Of a stretch of DNA of 64,000 nt, positions 9,504 to 19,126 are shown piece after piece. Below the pieces are notes generated by a model, which saw only the letters and a list, made by a program, of their open reading frames with translations, made no database searches and was not told the origin of the DNA. The stretch covers positions 186,001 to 250,000 of the forward strand of contig JAJFGR010000012.1 of the NCBI GenBank assembly GCA_021776025.1. The letters are read 5' to 3'. Made by a program: the position numbers and the translations under genes. Position 1 is the first letter of the stretch, and each line of letters starts with the position of its first letter. Source of the DNA: Alphaproteobacteria bacterium (lineage in GTDB: Bacteria; Pseudomonadota; Alphaproteobacteria; Micavibrionales; Micavibrionaceae).

Positions 9504-10154
9504 TTACTCGGCATCGAACCAGCCGAGTTTAAACAGCACGCCGCCGAACAAAGCACCAGCGAGCGGCGCGACAAAGAACAGCCAGAGCTGGTCCATTGCT
9601 TCACCGCCAATAAAAATGGCCGGACCAAGGCTCCGCGCCGGGTTCACGGATGTGCCCGTGATGTTAATTCCGACAATGTGGATGACGGCCAGCGTTAAAC
9701 CGATCGCTAAACCGGCAACATGGCCTGCGCCTTTTTTCTGCGTTGAACTGAGAACCACAATCACAAAAATGGCCGTTGCGATAAATTCAAAGGTAAAAGC
9801 AGCTTGCAGATTGTAAGCATCGCTTATACCGTTTTGGCCAAGGCCGCCTTCGGTGCCGCCAACGATAGTCATCAAAACGAACGCGCCGACAATCGCGCCC
9901 AAACACTGGGAAACGACATAGCGAACCATTTCTTTGAACTCCATCTGCCCGGCGATATAAGCGCCGAAGCTGACGGCCGGATTGATGTGGCAACCCGAAA
10001 CCGGGCCAATGCAATAGGCCATGGCAATTAACGCCAGACCAAAAGCCAGTGCTATCCCAAGAACGCCAATCGAGCTCCCCGCAATAACGGCTGCACCACA
10101 GCCAAACAGCACAAGAGTGAATGTGCCAATAAATTCAGCAATTTCTTTTTTCAT
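9504..10154 (-). CDS. aqpZ: Aquaporin Z-type water channel
   Basis: This inner-membrane MIP-family channel allows rapid osmotic water movement. The 216 residues include both pore motifs, HINPAVS and SVNPARS, and six hydrophobic segments. The start at the ATG beginning MKKEIAEFIG is chosen because a GGAGTAGGGCA ribosome binding site lies directly upstream; a longer frame adds 19 polar residues without a better site. The Gly-Cys-His residues before the first NPA box and the Arg of the second fit water-selective AqpZ rather than a glycerol facilitator. It is transcribed alone and ends at the bidirectional terminator. Confidence 0.93.
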   Translation of the reverse strand: MKKEIAEFIGTFTLVLFGCGAAVIAGSSIGVLGIALAFGLALIAMAYCIGPVSGCHINPAVSFGAYIAGQMEFKEMVRYVVSQCLGAIVGAFVLMTIVGGTEGGLGQNGISDAYNLQAAFTFEFIATAIFVIVVLSSTQKKGAGHVAGLAIGLTLAVIHIVGINITGTSVNPARSLGPAIFIGGEAMDQLWLFFVAPLAGALFGGVLFKLGWFDAE

Positions 10155-10310
10155 TGCCCTACTCCTTACAAAGTTTTGAGATCTGACCCGAAACGGCCAA
10201 GATTTATACATAATGGTCTCATGCGCCCGTATGACAACCTAGCTGCAGTGCACCATTCCATCCACAGATTTATACAAAACCCTTACTGGAAGCGGTATTT
10301 ATTGCGCTCT

Positions 10311-12071
10311 TTACTGCCCCAAGGCCAGCCCTTCACGACGCGGGTCGGCAGCACCAATGAGAGAATCACCGCGAATTTGGATGGCTGTAAGGCCGCTATT
10401 GAGGGTTTTCACATCTACCTGATTCTCCAGTGCTTTGAGGCCCTGCTCTAATGCCGTATTTTCTGTTTCAATCGTCGCGCCGCGCGCCAGAGTATGTTTC
10501 ATCGCGATGGCTTCTTCGATTGGTATATTCCAATCCAGCGCGGCGATGATTTGTTCCAGCACGTAACCGATGATGCGGCTACCCCCTGCACTGCCCACAA
10601 CGAACACAGGATTTCCGCTCGCATCAAAGACGATTGTGGGGGACATAGAAGAGCGCGGACGCTTTCCGCCCTCGGCCATATTGGCGACAAGTTTTTGATC
10701 TTTATCAATCGGGGTGAAGGCAAAATCGGTGAGTTGGTTGTTGAGCAAAAATCCGTGGGCCATGACGTGCGATCCGAACGCGCCTTCGATCGTCGTCGTC
10801 ACGGAAACGATATTGCCGTCTTTATCGACCACGCTGATATGGCTGGTGCCGGGTTTTGAAATATCTGGCCCTTGTTCATACAGCGGCCCGTCCCAGCTTT
10901 CTGGGCGCCCGGGCTCAATGACCTCCAGCGGCTTATCGGGATTAATCAATCCGGCGCGGGTTTTGATATAACCCGGCTCCAACAGCTTCACGCCCGGCGA
11001 ATTCACAAAATCCGGATCGGCCATATAGAGGTTGCGATCAGCGAAGGCCAAAGCACTGGCCTGAGCGATCAGGCTCCAGCCCTTGGCGTCGTTGGTGATT
11101 TTAAAATGCTCGAGCATCCCCAGAGTTTGCAGCAAGGTCAGCGCACCGGAAGATGGCTCCCCCATCGAACAAACAATATAGGCACGGTATGGCCCGCAAA
11201 CAGGATCGCGCTGCTTGACTTCATAGGCGGCGAAATCGTGGACGCTGAGCAGGCCAGGATTATCCTCAATATTCTGCACTGTTTGCACAATGTCAGCCGC
11301 GATTTGGCCACGGTAAAATCTTACAGGGCCGTAAAAGGAATAATCTTTAAGCGTTTCAGCATAGGCCGGGTTTTTGAGAACTGTGCCTGCCTTAAGAGCC
11401 TGACCACCGGGAAGAAAATACGCGGCCGTTTGCGAGAATTTTGAAAGACGGTCCTTTGCCTCTATTACCATTTTTTCGAGACGCGGGGAGACGGTAAAAC
11501 CTTCTTCGGCCAATTTGATGGGTTCATTAAATAATTCCATCCATGTCAGTGAACCATGCAATTGATGAAATTCTTTTAAAAGTGCAGGCGTTCCGGGAAC
11601 GCCGACAGCGCGCCCGCCAACGACCGCGCTCATAAACTCCATGGGCTTACCTTCTTGCTGGAACAAGAACGGCCCGGCGAGATTTGGCGCGGTTTCGCGA
11701 CCATCGTAGCTGGTGAGCTGTTTTTCCTTCGCATCGTAGTGCAGAATGAAGGCCCCGCCGCCCAAACCCGAGCTTTGAGGCTCTGTAAGCCCTAACGTCA
11801 ATTGCGCGGTAATGGCCGCATCGGCTGCGCTGCCGCCTTTTTTAAGAATTTCATAGCCTGCGCGGCTCGCATAGGGATTAGCCGTGACAATCATGAAATC
11901 GGTACCGCTGGCGCTTGAAACCTCGCCGAAACCGCTGGAAATCTCCGGCTGCGGGCGCTGCACATCTTGTGCCCATGCAGGAGGGTAAAATACGGCAAAA
12001 AGGGCTGATATTTGTAGAAATCTCAAAAAAATCATATAATTAAGGCTCAATTCTATTTTTTTCCTTTGCAT
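10311..12071 (-). CDS. ggt: Gamma-glutamyltranspeptidase
   Basis: This periplasmic N-terminal-nucleophile hydrolase cleaves and transfers the gamma-glutamyl group of glutathione. An N-terminal hydrophobic signal peptide ends near AWAQ (about residue 35). SGLGGGAFILHYD and YDGRETAP form the substrate-binding part of the large subunit. The autoprocessing nucleophile is Thr409 in KPGTSHISVVD, and GSAGGSRI lies in the small subunit. At 586 residues it has normal length. A second in-frame ATG at 12035 would give a shorter signal peptide and may be the real start. It may recover cysteine and glutamate from external glutathione, which is inference from the family. Confidence 0.93.
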   Translation of the reverse strand: MQRKKIELSLNYMIFLRFLQISALFAVFYPPAWAQDVQRPQPEISSGFGEVSSASGTDFMIVTANPYASRAGYEILKKGGSAADAAITAQLTLGLTEPQSSGLGGGAFILHYDAKEKQLTSYDGRETAPNLAGPFLFQQEGKPMEFMSAVVGGRAVGVPGTPALLKEFHQLHGSLTWMELFNEPIKLAEEGFTVSPRLEKMVIEAKDRLSKFSQTAAYFLPGGQALKAGTVLKNPAYAETLKDYSFYGPVRFYRGQIAADIVQTVQNIEDNPGLLSVHDFAAYEVKQRDPVCGPYRAYIVCSMGEPSSGALTLLQTLGMLEHFKITNDAKGWSLIAQASALAFADRNLYMADPDFVNSPGVKLLEPGYIKTRAGLINPDKPLEVIEPGRPESWDGPLYEQGPDISKPGTSHISVVDKDGNIVSVTTTIEGAFGSHVMAHGFLLNNQLTDFAFTPIDKDQKLVANMAEGGKRPRSSMSPTIVFDASGNPVFVVGSAGGSRIIGYVLEQIIAALDWNIPIEEAIAMKHTLARGATIETENTALEQGLKALENQVDVKTLNSGLTAIQIRGDSLIGAADPRREGLALGQ

Positions 12072-12161
12072 TCTACCTTCAGAATGATAGGAAATGTGAG
12101 CCTTTCAAAGGTGAAAGGCAGATTTTAACTCTAACATCCTTATTAGAAAGGGGTGAGCATT

Positions 12162-12368
12162 GTGGTCAGTGTAAGTGTACGTGATAACAATGTCGAACAG
12201 GCTTTAAAGGCCTTGAAGAAGAAAATGCAGCGTGAAGGTATCTTCCGTGAAATGAAACTTCGTCGTCATTACGAAAAACCTTCTGAAAAGAAGGCCCGCG
12301 AACAATCTGAATCTGTGCGCCGTTCGCGCAAGATGGATCGTAAGCGCCGTGAACGCGACGGGTTCTAG
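12162..12368 (+). CDS. rpsU: 30S ribosomal protein S21
   Basis: This small basic ribosomal protein has about 68 residues and the diagnostic core [16 protein letters not shown] followed by [18 protein letters not shown]. The tail is rich in Arg and Lys. The GTG at 12162 is preferred because it sits about 8 bases after the AGAAAGGGG ribosome binding site and gives the usual short N-terminus MVSVSVRDN. The GTG at 12153 is in frame but overlaps that site. It is a single-gene unit closed by a strong terminator. Confidence 0.95.
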   Translation: MVSVSVRDNNVEQALKALKKKMQREGIFREMKLRRHYEKPSEKKAREQSESVRRSRKMDRKRRERDGF

Positions 12369-12384
12369 CATTAAACGAATTTTT

Positions 12385-12429
12385 AAAAAACCGCTGCAAA
12401 TAGCTTAAAACTTTGCGGCGGTTTTTTTT
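12385..12429 (+). terminator. Intrinsic terminator after rpsU
   Basis: An 11-bp stem (ACCGCTGCAAA / TTTGCGGCGGT, one G-T pair) is followed by a run of T residues and preceded by matching A residues. Confidence 0.9.
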
Positions 12430-12476
12430 ATGCTTTATAATGGAGGCTTAACCACCGTGAGAAGTTTTTAATTTTT

Positions 12477-13568
12477 ATGCTTAGTTCAAAATATAAATTT
12501 TTATTATGGTTGACGGCTTTTGCCTTGATGGGCGGTGCAAGCATTGCAGCGGCGCAAGAGTGGCATCTCTTTAAATCCGAAACCAATCTTTTCTCCGTGC
12601 GCATTCCGGACAACATTCAAGAAGACATAAAAGAATTCAGATTGGGGCCGCGCCGCGTGACACAAACCGGCCAGAGCGCTTCAACAATCGACCAGCGCCC
12701 ACTTAAAGATGCTGTTAAGAACTATATTATTAAATATGAACAAACATTAGGAACAAACATCGTCGACGATGACCTTAGTGAGCTCATTGCTTCTGAACTC
12801 GACATCTATGAAAATTATTATAAAAAACTCAAAGGTGATCTGAGAAGAAGGAACGAAATCATACAAATCAACGGTGCAGTCGGTGGAGAGATTCAAATTG
12901 CCTATGAAGATCCTGCGCTAGGTCCGCAGCATATCCGTGCACGCGTATTCTTCACGCGATCAGGGAAAGTTCAGCAAATCGTTACCGGACCGCCCAATAT
13001 TATAGACTCGATCCCGACACGGCATTATTTTGAGTCTCTTCGTCTACACGAAGGCTATAAACACAAAGTAGGGTCTTTTAAAGAAGACTGGCCGGCGGTA
13101 AAATCACAGCTTGGAATTTTTACAGCTTACCTCCCTGAAAAAACGAAGCCTTACGTTCCGAAAGACGTTGAGATAAAAAACTCTGATAATGCTGAGCGCG
13201 TCGCGATCAGTTTCCGCGACCCCATCTGGAAAGAAACGGTGTTTTATAATATTTACGGCTATCAGCTTGGCCAGGACCTTAATTATCTTAATGTAGAAAA
13301 ATTTCTGCGGAAAAACCATGTTTTGCGCCATGTTTTTAAAGACGGGTTGATTGAATTCGATAAACTCACCAATGAAGATGCAGGCATGATGGAGACGGAA
13401 TATATCATTGAGGCGCCGGAGAAATTTCCTTATGTGACAACGGTGAAACTTCGCGCGCTTTTTTCAGGTGATCATCTTCTTGTGCATGAAGTTATGGGCT
13501 CGCCGCGACTTGTCCGCTCAACTTTCATGAAAAAGGTTGTGGAGAGCGTTGAGTTTCACGCCGAATAA
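12477..13568 (+). CDS. Secreted protein of unknown function
   Basis: The 363-residue product starts with a clear signal peptide (positively charged start, hydrophobic core WLTAFALMGGASIA, AAA-Q cleavage region near residue 27). The mature part is mixed alpha/beta in character, with two copies of an extracellular-looking segment: one begins after the signal (LFKSETNLFSVRIPDN) and a second, looser one begins around residue 200 (SQLGIFTAYLPEKTKP), suggesting two related halves. No enzyme motif and no lipobox were seen. It lies between the rpsU terminator and the convergent aminopeptidase gene, so it forms its own unit. The function is unknown. Confidence 0.75.
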   Translation: MLSSKYKFLLWLTAFALMGGASIAAAQEWHLFKSETNLFSVRIPDNIQEDIKEFRLGPRRVTQTGQSASTIDQRPLKDAVKNYIIKYEQTLGTNIVDDDLSELIASELDIYENYYKKLKGDLRRRNEIIQINGAVGGEIQIAYEDPALGPQHIRARVFFTRSGKVQQIVTGPPNIIDSIPTRHYFESLRLHEGYKHKVGSFKEDWPAVKSQLGIFTAYLPEKTKPYVPKDVEIKNSDNAERVAISFRDPIWKETVFYNIYGYQLGQDLNYLNVEKFLRKNHVLRHVFKDGLIEFDKLTNEDAGMMETEYIIEAPEKFPYVTTVKLRALFSGDHLLVHEVMGSPRLVRSTFMKKVVESVEFHAE

Positions 13569-13575
13569 TACCCCG

Positions 13576-15333
13576 TTACAGAGCCGCAGTTTCGAATTTG
13601 AGCCATTCTTGCTCATCAACCGTTAAGCCCGGCGATACCAGCTCATAGACACGTTCATGATACGCATTGAGCCAAGCGCGTTCTTCCTTGGTTAAAAGCT
13701 GCGCATCAATTAATTTCCGATCAATCGGCGCATAACTTACCGTTTCGAACTCCAGCATCTGTGCGCCGGTATCGGCCGCGCGCCCCGCCTCTTTGACAAA
13801 GACAAGATTTTCAATGCGGATGCCGTATTCGCCGTCTTTGTAATATCCCGGTTCGTTAGAGATTAGCATGCCGGGCTTAAAGGCGTCTTTACCGCGCGGG
13901 GAAATGCCTGCAGCCTCCTCATGCACTGCCAGATAACACCCGACGCCGTGGCCGGTGCCATGGGCGTAATCCAGATCTTCGTCCCAAAGCGGCTGACGCG
14001 CCAGCGTATCAATTTGTTTGCCCGTTGTGCCTTCTGGGAAATGCGCCTTGGCCAGTGCGATATGTCCTTTCAAGACAAGTGTGAAATGCTTAATCATTTC
14101 TGCTGAGGGCTGGCCAATAGCCATCGTGCGGGTAATATCCGTGGTTCCGGCAAGCCCATCGCCATAATATTGGCCGCCGCTATCGACCAACAACAGGCCA
14201 TCCCCCTCGATATTCACAGAGCTCTCTTCCGTGGCCCGGTAATGGACGATCGCCCCATTGGCACCAAAACCGGCAATAGTAGGAAAGCTGGCCTTTTTGT
14301 AGCTTGCTGCTTCGCCGCGCAGCTCCTGCAGCTTGGTATCGACTTCTATTTCAGTGAACGACTTTGTTGTTTGCGCCCAGTGCAAAAACTTTGTCAGGGC
14401 AATTCCATCAAGAATATGCGCGCGTTTGATCGCTTCAAACTCTGCATCACTTTTAATCGCTTTCGGATCGACAGCCGGATCTTTGGCGTTAATTACTTCG
14501 CCGCCCTGCGCTTCCACCTCGTTTTTAAACCATACGGAGCTGCGCATAAAATCAAGAAGCACAGGACCTTCTAAGCCCTTAAGAACATCGAGCGTCGCGA
14601 CATTTATGCCATTATCTAAAGCCAACCCGGAAACTTTTTGTGGATCAACAATCCATTCAACGGCCCTCGCTTCATCGGCATAAACAACAGCGTAAGACAA
14701 CACACTAGGGATATAGTTTATATCGCTGCCGCGGATATTCAAAAGCCATGCGATCGAGTCGGGAAGTGTGATGATGGCGGCGCGCGCTCCTTCACGCTTT
14801 ATAATTTCAGAAACTTCTTTTTTCTTTTCTTGAAAAGATTTACCCGCGATTTTTTTATTAAAACCCTGCACTTTACCGCACGGTTTTTCCGGTTGATCCG
14901 CCCAGATTTCATCGAGCAAATTTTTTGCAACGGCCTTAAGCTCTACATGTTTAACTTCATCCTTAATTTTTTGAATTTGATCGGGTGTGTGCAGCCACGG
15001 ATCATAGCCGATGATGACATCACTTTCCGTATGCTCGTCGAGCCAGCCATGCGCGCCGTATTTGACGCTATCGCCCGTTTGAAAAATATCCGTATCAACT
15101 TGCTGATCAATCTGCAGACTATAACGTCCATCGGTCAATACGCACGCTTTATCGGCCAGCACGATGGCCACGCCAGCAGACCCGGTAAAACCGGTGAGCC
15201 ATTTCAGCCGCTCCGCATAGGGCGCAAGGAATTCCCCCTGATACTCATCAGCCTTGGGAATGAGGAAACCGTCAAGCCCCTCTTCCTTCATACGCCCCCG
15301 AAGCGCGGCTATTTTCTCAGCAGCATTTTTCAT
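13576..15333 (-). CDS. pepP: Xaa-Pro aminopeptidase (peptidase M24B)
   Basis: This metalloaminopeptidase removes the N-terminal residue from peptides with proline in second position. At 585 residues it is the long form, with two creatinase-like N-terminal domains before the catalytic domain. Metal ligands of the pita-bread fold are visible: Asp in LLLVDSGGQYYGDG and GTTDITRT, His in AHGTGHGVG, and Glu in LISNEPGYY and IRIENLVFV. The gene is convergent with the secreted-protein gene, only 7 bases apart, and divergent from the J-domain gene at 15379. The symbol is by family; several M24B paralogs exist in bacteria. Confidence 0.9.
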   Translation of the reverse strand: MKNAAEKIAALRGRMKEEGLDGFLIPKADEYQGEFLAPYAERLKWLTGFTGSAGVAIVLADKACVLTDGRYSLQIDQQVDTDIFQTGDSVKYGAHGWLDEHTESDVIIGYDPWLHTPDQIQKIKDEVKHVELKAVAKNLLDEIWADQPEKPCGKVQGFNKKIAGKSFQEKKKEVSEIIKREGARAAIITLPDSIAWLLNIRGSDINYIPSVLSYAVVYADEARAVEWIVDPQKVSGLALDNGINVATLDVLKGLEGPVLLDFMRSSVWFKNEVEAQGGEVINAKDPAVDPKAIKSDAEFEAIKRAHILDGIALTKFLHWAQTTKSFTEIEVDTKLQELRGEAASYKKASFPTIAGFGANGAIVHYRATEESSVNIEGDGLLLVDSGGQYYGDGLAGTTDITRTMAIGQPSAEMIKHFTLVLKGHIALAKAHFPEGTTGKQIDTLARQPLWDEDLDYAHGTGHGVGCYLAVHEEAAGISPRGKDAFKPGMLISNEPGYYKDGEYGIRIENLVFVKEAGRAADTGAQMLEFETVSYAPIDRKLIDAQLLTKEERAWLNAYHERVYELVSPGLTVDEQEWLKFETAAL

Positions 15334-15378
15334 GAGACTTATACTGGCGCGGGGCTTTTCATTTTGCTAGCTTAATTT

Positions 15379-15822
15379 ATGCCTTACTTGCTTTTAGTTA
15401 TTGGTTTACTCATTGGCGCATATACGCTGTACCGGTTTTTTATGAATGCCGATGTGCAGCAGATCAAGGCGCTGTTTCTGCTCGCCATTATTGTCGTGCT
15501 GTGCGCGGCGCTGTTTACGCTGGCCGTTACGGGGCGTCTACCTGCTGCAATTGCGTTGCTTAGCGCGGTAATTCCTTTGGGTTTGGGGTGGTGGCGTGCG
15601 CGTAGCCAAGAGCATGATGAAGCGCTTGAGCCGGGCTTGCATAAAGAGGTTGCAACGCGCGAAGAAGCGCTTGAGGTTTTAGGTCTTGAGGATGGGGCTA
15701 GCGAAGCTGATATTAAAGCTACTTACAAAAAACTGATGAAAAAGGTTCATCCCGACCATGAGGGCTCCGAATGGATGGCTGCGAAGCTCAATCAGGCGCG
15801 GGATATCCTGCTGAATAAGTAG
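15379..15822 (+). CDS. Membrane-anchored J-domain protein
   Basis: The 147-residue protein has two hydrophobic segments at the N-terminus (roughly residues 2-20 and 29-48, with a third possible to 72) and a C-terminal J domain of about 55 residues. The J domain shows VLGLEDGASEADIKATYKKLMKKVHPDHEG, including the HPD tripeptide needed to stimulate DnaK ATPase. The C-terminal position of the J domain after a membrane anchor recalls the TIM14/DjlA-like arrangement and a membrane-recruited DnaK co-chaperone. The real partner is unknown. It is divergent from pepP. Confidence 0.85.
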   Translation: MPYLLLVIGLLIGAYTLYRFFMNADVQQIKALFLLAIIVVLCAALFTLAVTGRLPAAIALLSAVIPLGLGWWRARSQEHDEALEPGLHKEVATREEALEVLGLEDGASEADIKATYKKLMKKVHPDHEGSEWMAAKLNQARDILLNK

Positions 15823-15894
15823 CTCTAACTTGCCAAACCGCGCTAAAAATGCGAGATTCTTCCGTCTTTAATAAAAAAACGCTGTATATAAAGT

Positions 15895-16809
15895 ATGAGT
15901 GATTCACCAATACGCCCTGTTCGCAAAGCCGTATTCCCCGTTGCAGGGCTCGGCACGCGCTTTCTTCCTGCTACAAAGGTCATGCCTAAAGAGATGCTAC
16001 CGCTCAATGACCGGCCACTTATTCAACATGCCGTTGAGGAAGCGCGCGAAGCAGGCATTGAAGAATTCATCTTCGTTACAAGCGATCATAAAGACATGCT
16101 GGCAAAGCATTTTGATTTTCAACCAGAATTGGTGGAAACGCTAAAATCTCGGGGTAAAACAGATATGCTCCAAAAGGTTCAGGATTCTGACATGCCAGCG
16201 GGCGCTTTATTCCTAACGCATCAAGCACAGCCACTTGGATTGGGTCATGCTGTTTGGTGCGCGCGGGAGCTAGTTGGGGATGAGCCTTTTGCCGTCATCC
16301 TGCCTGATGATGTGTTTTTAGCTGAGAAAAGCTGCCTTGCGCAAATGGTCGAAGCTTATAACGAGCTTGGCGGCAATTTGATGGCGGTGACCGATGTTTC
16401 AAAAGAAGATACTGCCCGTTACGGAATTGTCGATATCAAGGAAGATAAAGGCAAGACGGTTTCGATTAACACCCTCGTTGAAAAGCCCGGACCTGACAAA
16501 GCCCCGTCGCAAACCGCGATTATGGGGCGTTATATTCTACAGCCTGAAATATTCGAGCATTTATCCGCGTTTGAAACCGGTGCAGGCGGAGAAATTCAGC
16601 TCACCGATTCCATGGTTAAGCTCATTGAAAGCCAGCCATTTCACGGTTTTCGCTATGATGGACAGCGTTATGATTGCGGGACGCGCCTTGGGTTTATAGA
16701 GAGCAACTTGGCCTTTGGACTTTCCGATTCGGAAATCAGCGGGACGCTTGAAAAAATACTTAGAAATCTCCTCAATCCATCGGGGGCGTTGAATGAAGCC
16801 GCAGAATAA
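15895..16809 (+). CDS. galU: UTP-glucose-1-phosphate uridylyltransferase
   Basis: This enzyme makes UDP-glucose for cell-surface polysaccharides. The 304 residues contain the nucleotide-binding signature AGLGTRFLPATKVMPKEML, the HQAQPLGLGHAVWCA segment, the metal-binding ILPDD motif and TLVEKP, all conserved in GalU. The 3' end overlaps the next gene by 17 bases if that gene starts at 16793. The pairing with a phosphoglucomutase/phosphomannomutase supplies both glucose-1-phosphate and its activation, a common sugar-nucleotide module. Confidence 0.93.
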   Translation: MSDSPIRPVRKAVFPVAGLGTRFLPATKVMPKEMLPLNDRPLIQHAVEEAREAGIEEFIFVTSDHKDMLAKHFDFQPELVETLKSRGKTDMLQKVQDSDMPAGALFLTHQAQPLGLGHAVWCARELVGDEPFAVILPDDVFLAEKSCLAQMVEAYNELGGNLMAVTDVSKEDTARYGIVDIKEDKGKTVSINTLVEKPGPDKAPSQTAIMGRYILQPEIFEHLSAFETGAGGEIQLTDSMVKLIESQPFHGFRYDGQRYDCGTRLGFIESNLAFGLSDSEISGTLEKILRNLLNPSGALNEAAE

Positions 16810-18247
16810 CACAGAGCGTAAAGACCCCTCCCTTATGAACGGCTATAATTTCTCCCCCACGATTTTGCGTGAATATGATATTCGCGGACAGATCGGTAAA
16901 AACTTAAGTGAAGATGATGCCTACGCGCTAGGCCGCGCTTTCGGGACTTATATCATTCGTGAAACCGCACTTGATGGTAAAGCGGGTAAAGTTTGCGTTG
17001 GTTACGATGGCCGCCATTCGTCTCCTGCTTTGGCCGCAGCCCTGACAAAAGGCCTGAGCGAATGCGGACACACGGTTGAAAATGTTGGGCTTGGCCCATC
17101 ACCCATGCTGTATTTCGCGGTGAAAGACCGGATGGCCGATGCGGGGATCATGGTCACGGGTTCACACAACCCGTCAGATTATAACGGTTTTAAAATGATG
17201 ATGCAGAGCGGCCCGGTATTTGGTGAAACAATTCAACATCTCGGTAAGATCGCGGCAGCTGGCGATTTTGAATCCGGCGCAGGACAGAGCATAGACATTG
17301 ATGTGCGCGAACAATATATTGCGCGCTTGTTACAGGACTTTACCGGGAGCAGGCCGCTGAAAGTCGCGTGGGATGCCGGCAACGGCGCAGCTGGTGAATG
17401 TTTGCGCATGCTTACCGAAAAACTACCCGGTGAGCATATTTTATTATTTGATGATATTGATGGCGATTTTCCGAACCACCACCCTGACCCGACAGTTGAT
17501 AAAAATCTCATCGATTTACAAAAAGCCGTCAAAGACAATGGCTGCGATCTCGGTATTGCCTTTGATGGGGATGGTGACCGCATCGGCGTGGTTGATGAAA
17601 ATGGCGATGTCCTGCGCTGTGACATTCTGATGACCATTTACGCGCGCGAAGTCCTGGAGACGCACCCCGGCGCAGCGATCATTGGCGATGTGAAATGCAG
17701 CCAAGTGATGTTTGATGAAATTAACCGTCTGGGCGGGCAAGCGGTGATGTGGAAGACCGGACATTCATTGATTAAAGACAAGATGTCGGAGCTAAAATCA
17801 CCGCTGGCTGGTGAGCTATCAGGGCATATATTTTTCGCAGATAAATATTACGGGTTTGATGATGCTCTATATTGCGGCATTCGCCTGCTCAACGAAGTGA
17901 GCGAAGCCGAGGGTGCGCTTTCGAGCCTGACTGAAAACCTGCCGAAACTGTTTAACACACCAGAGATTCGTGTTGATGTTGATGAAGATAAAAAATTTGG
18001 CATCGTGCCGCAGATTATCGAGAGCACTAAAGATGAATTGCCCGAGGGCTACAGTCTGGATGATATTGATGGTATCCGCATTTCAGGCGAAGACGGGTGG
18101 TGGTTGCTGCGCCCCTCAAACACGCAGGATGTTTTAGTGTTTCGTGCAGAAAGCGCCAGCGAAGAAGGGCTGGAGCGCCTTAAGAACATGGCGCTTCATG
18201 AGCTTACAAAATTGGGCTATACATTAGACTTTAAAGAATTAGGGTAA
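16793..18247 (+). CDS. Phosphomannomutase/phosphoglucomutase
   Basis: This alpha-D-phosphohexomutase interconverts the 6- and 1-phosphates of mannose or glucose. The 484 residues show the four-domain layout: the phosphoserine loop TGSHNPSDYNGFKMM near residue 122, metal loop DGDGDRIGVV, sugar loop GELSGHIFF and C-terminal phosphate loop RPSNTQDVLVFR. The GEXSGH sugar loop and overall similarity fit the bifunctional AlgC/ManB type. The start at 16793 overlaps galU and has a GGGGGCG stretch upstream; an ATG at 16835 would give a protein beginning MNGYNFSPTI and is also plausible. It supplies sugar phosphate for the upstream GalU. Confidence 0.9.
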   Translation: MKPQNNTERKDPSLMNGYNFSPTILREYDIRGQIGKNLSEDDAYALGRAFGTYIIRETALDGKAGKVCVGYDGRHSSPALAAALTKGLSECGHTVENVGLGPSPMLYFAVKDRMADAGIMVTGSHNPSDYNGFKMMMQSGPVFGETIQHLGKIAAAGDFESGAGQSIDIDVREQYIARLLQDFTGSRPLKVAWDAGNGAAGECLRMLTEKLPGEHILLFDDIDGDFPNHHPDPTVDKNLIDLQKAVKDNGCDLGIAFDGDGDRIGVVDENGDVLRCDILMTIYAREVLETHPGAAIIGDVKCSQVMFDEINRLGGQAVMWKTGHSLIKDKMSELKSPLAGELSGHIFFADKYYGFDDALYCGIRLLNEVSEAEGALSSLTENLPKLFNTPEIRVDVDEDKKFGIVPQIIESTKDELPEGYSLDDIDGIRISGEDGWWLLRPSNTQDVLVFRAESASEEGLERLKNMALHELTKLGYTLDFKELG

Positions 18248-18251
18248 AATT

Positions 18252-18902
18252 ATGAGTACAGAAATTGACATCAGCATTTTGGAACTTCTGGCTTCAAAGG
18301 TTTGTCACGATTTAATCAGTCCGATTGGCGCGGTGAATAACGGCATTGAATTTCTTGAAGATATGGGACCAGATGCGGGCAAAGAGGTTACTGACCTGAT
18401 TGCCTTTAGCGCCGGGCAAGCCTCCGCTAGACTCAAAGCTTACCGCATGGCCTATGGCTCTGGCGGAGCCGACGATTCAATCAAACCCGAAGAAGTTCAC
18501 GAAACCATTCAGGGTATTGTTGGGGCCGAAGATAAAGTCACGCAAGATTGGGATGCTTATGGTGATCTGGGTTACGGTGATGATCGCCCAAAAGCCTTCT
18601 GCAAAATGCTGATTTGCGCCTTGTTACTCGCCATGGATTCGATGCCTAAAGGCGGAACGCTCAACGTTGGTGCGGGCCAAAACAATGGCCAAACACTTGT
18701 TACAGCTAAGGGCGAGAATGCATCAATCCGCGAACAATCTGATGAAGCCCTAACTCTGGCCATTACGCGTGAAAATCTAGAACCTAAATATGTTCATGCC
18801 TATATGACAGGGCTACTTGGGCAAGCCTATGGATATAGTTTTTTGATCGCCAATGCAGATACAAACCATGTTGAGATCACGATTACGCATCCGAGCGCGT
18901 GA
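18252..18902 (+). CDS. chpT: ChpT-type histidine phosphotransferase
   Basis: This is the phosphotransfer protein of the alphaproteobacterial CckA-ChpT-CtrA relay, passing phosphate from the CckA receiver to CtrA and CpdR. The 216 residues begin with the DHp-like helix LLASKVCHDLISPIGAVNNGIEF, whose histidine (about residue 20) is the phosphorylation site, followed by a degenerate ATPase-like domain. This is the normal length and layout of ChpT. It follows the mutase gene after 4 bases and precedes the chemotaxis operon, whose promoter region carries a CtrA-type site. The identification comes from the HDLxxP helix plus overall length and is fairly sure. Confidence 0.85.
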   Translation: MSTEIDISILELLASKVCHDLISPIGAVNNGIEFLEDMGPDAGKEVTDLIAFSAGQASARLKAYRMAYGSGGADDSIKPEEVHETIQGIVGAEDKVTQDWDAYGDLGYGDDRPKAFCKMLICALLLAMDSMPKGGTLNVGAGQNNGQTLVTAKGENASIREQSDEALTLAITRENLEPKYVHAYMTGLLGQAYGYSFLIANADTNHVEITITHPSA

Positions 18903-19030
18903 ACTGAGAAAAAACATACCAATGCACACTTGTTGAAAAATTTGTGCGAGACTATTCTGAATTACAAAAAGTTCGTATACACTTGTTTTTATTCACTGCG
19001 TAATCGCACAGGTTTTAATAACATAATAAT

Positions 19031-19045
19031 TTAAGCTGGCTTTAA
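19031..19045. promoter_or_regulatory. CtrA-type site upstream of cheA
   Basis: TTAA-GCTGGCT-TTAA matches the CtrA consensus TTAA-N7-TTAA exactly and lies about 80 bases before the cheA start. The surrounding 18903-19126 gap is AT-rich and also holds two direct copies of ACACTTGTT (near 18926 and 18979). CtrA is the final acceptor of the relay that uses ChpT, encoded just upstream. Binding is inferred from the match only. Confidence 0.55.
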
Positions 19046-19126
19046 GAAGTTCACGCTAAAATATTAGAATCGCGACAGTTTTACACACACACCACGTCAT
19101 AGAATATGATGAAGGAAATGGGCGCA

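Noticed and set aside
14638-15375. A 245-residue open frame on the + strand
   Set aside because: It is antisense to the Xaa-Pro aminopeptidase gene and Phe-rich, as expected of a shadow frame.
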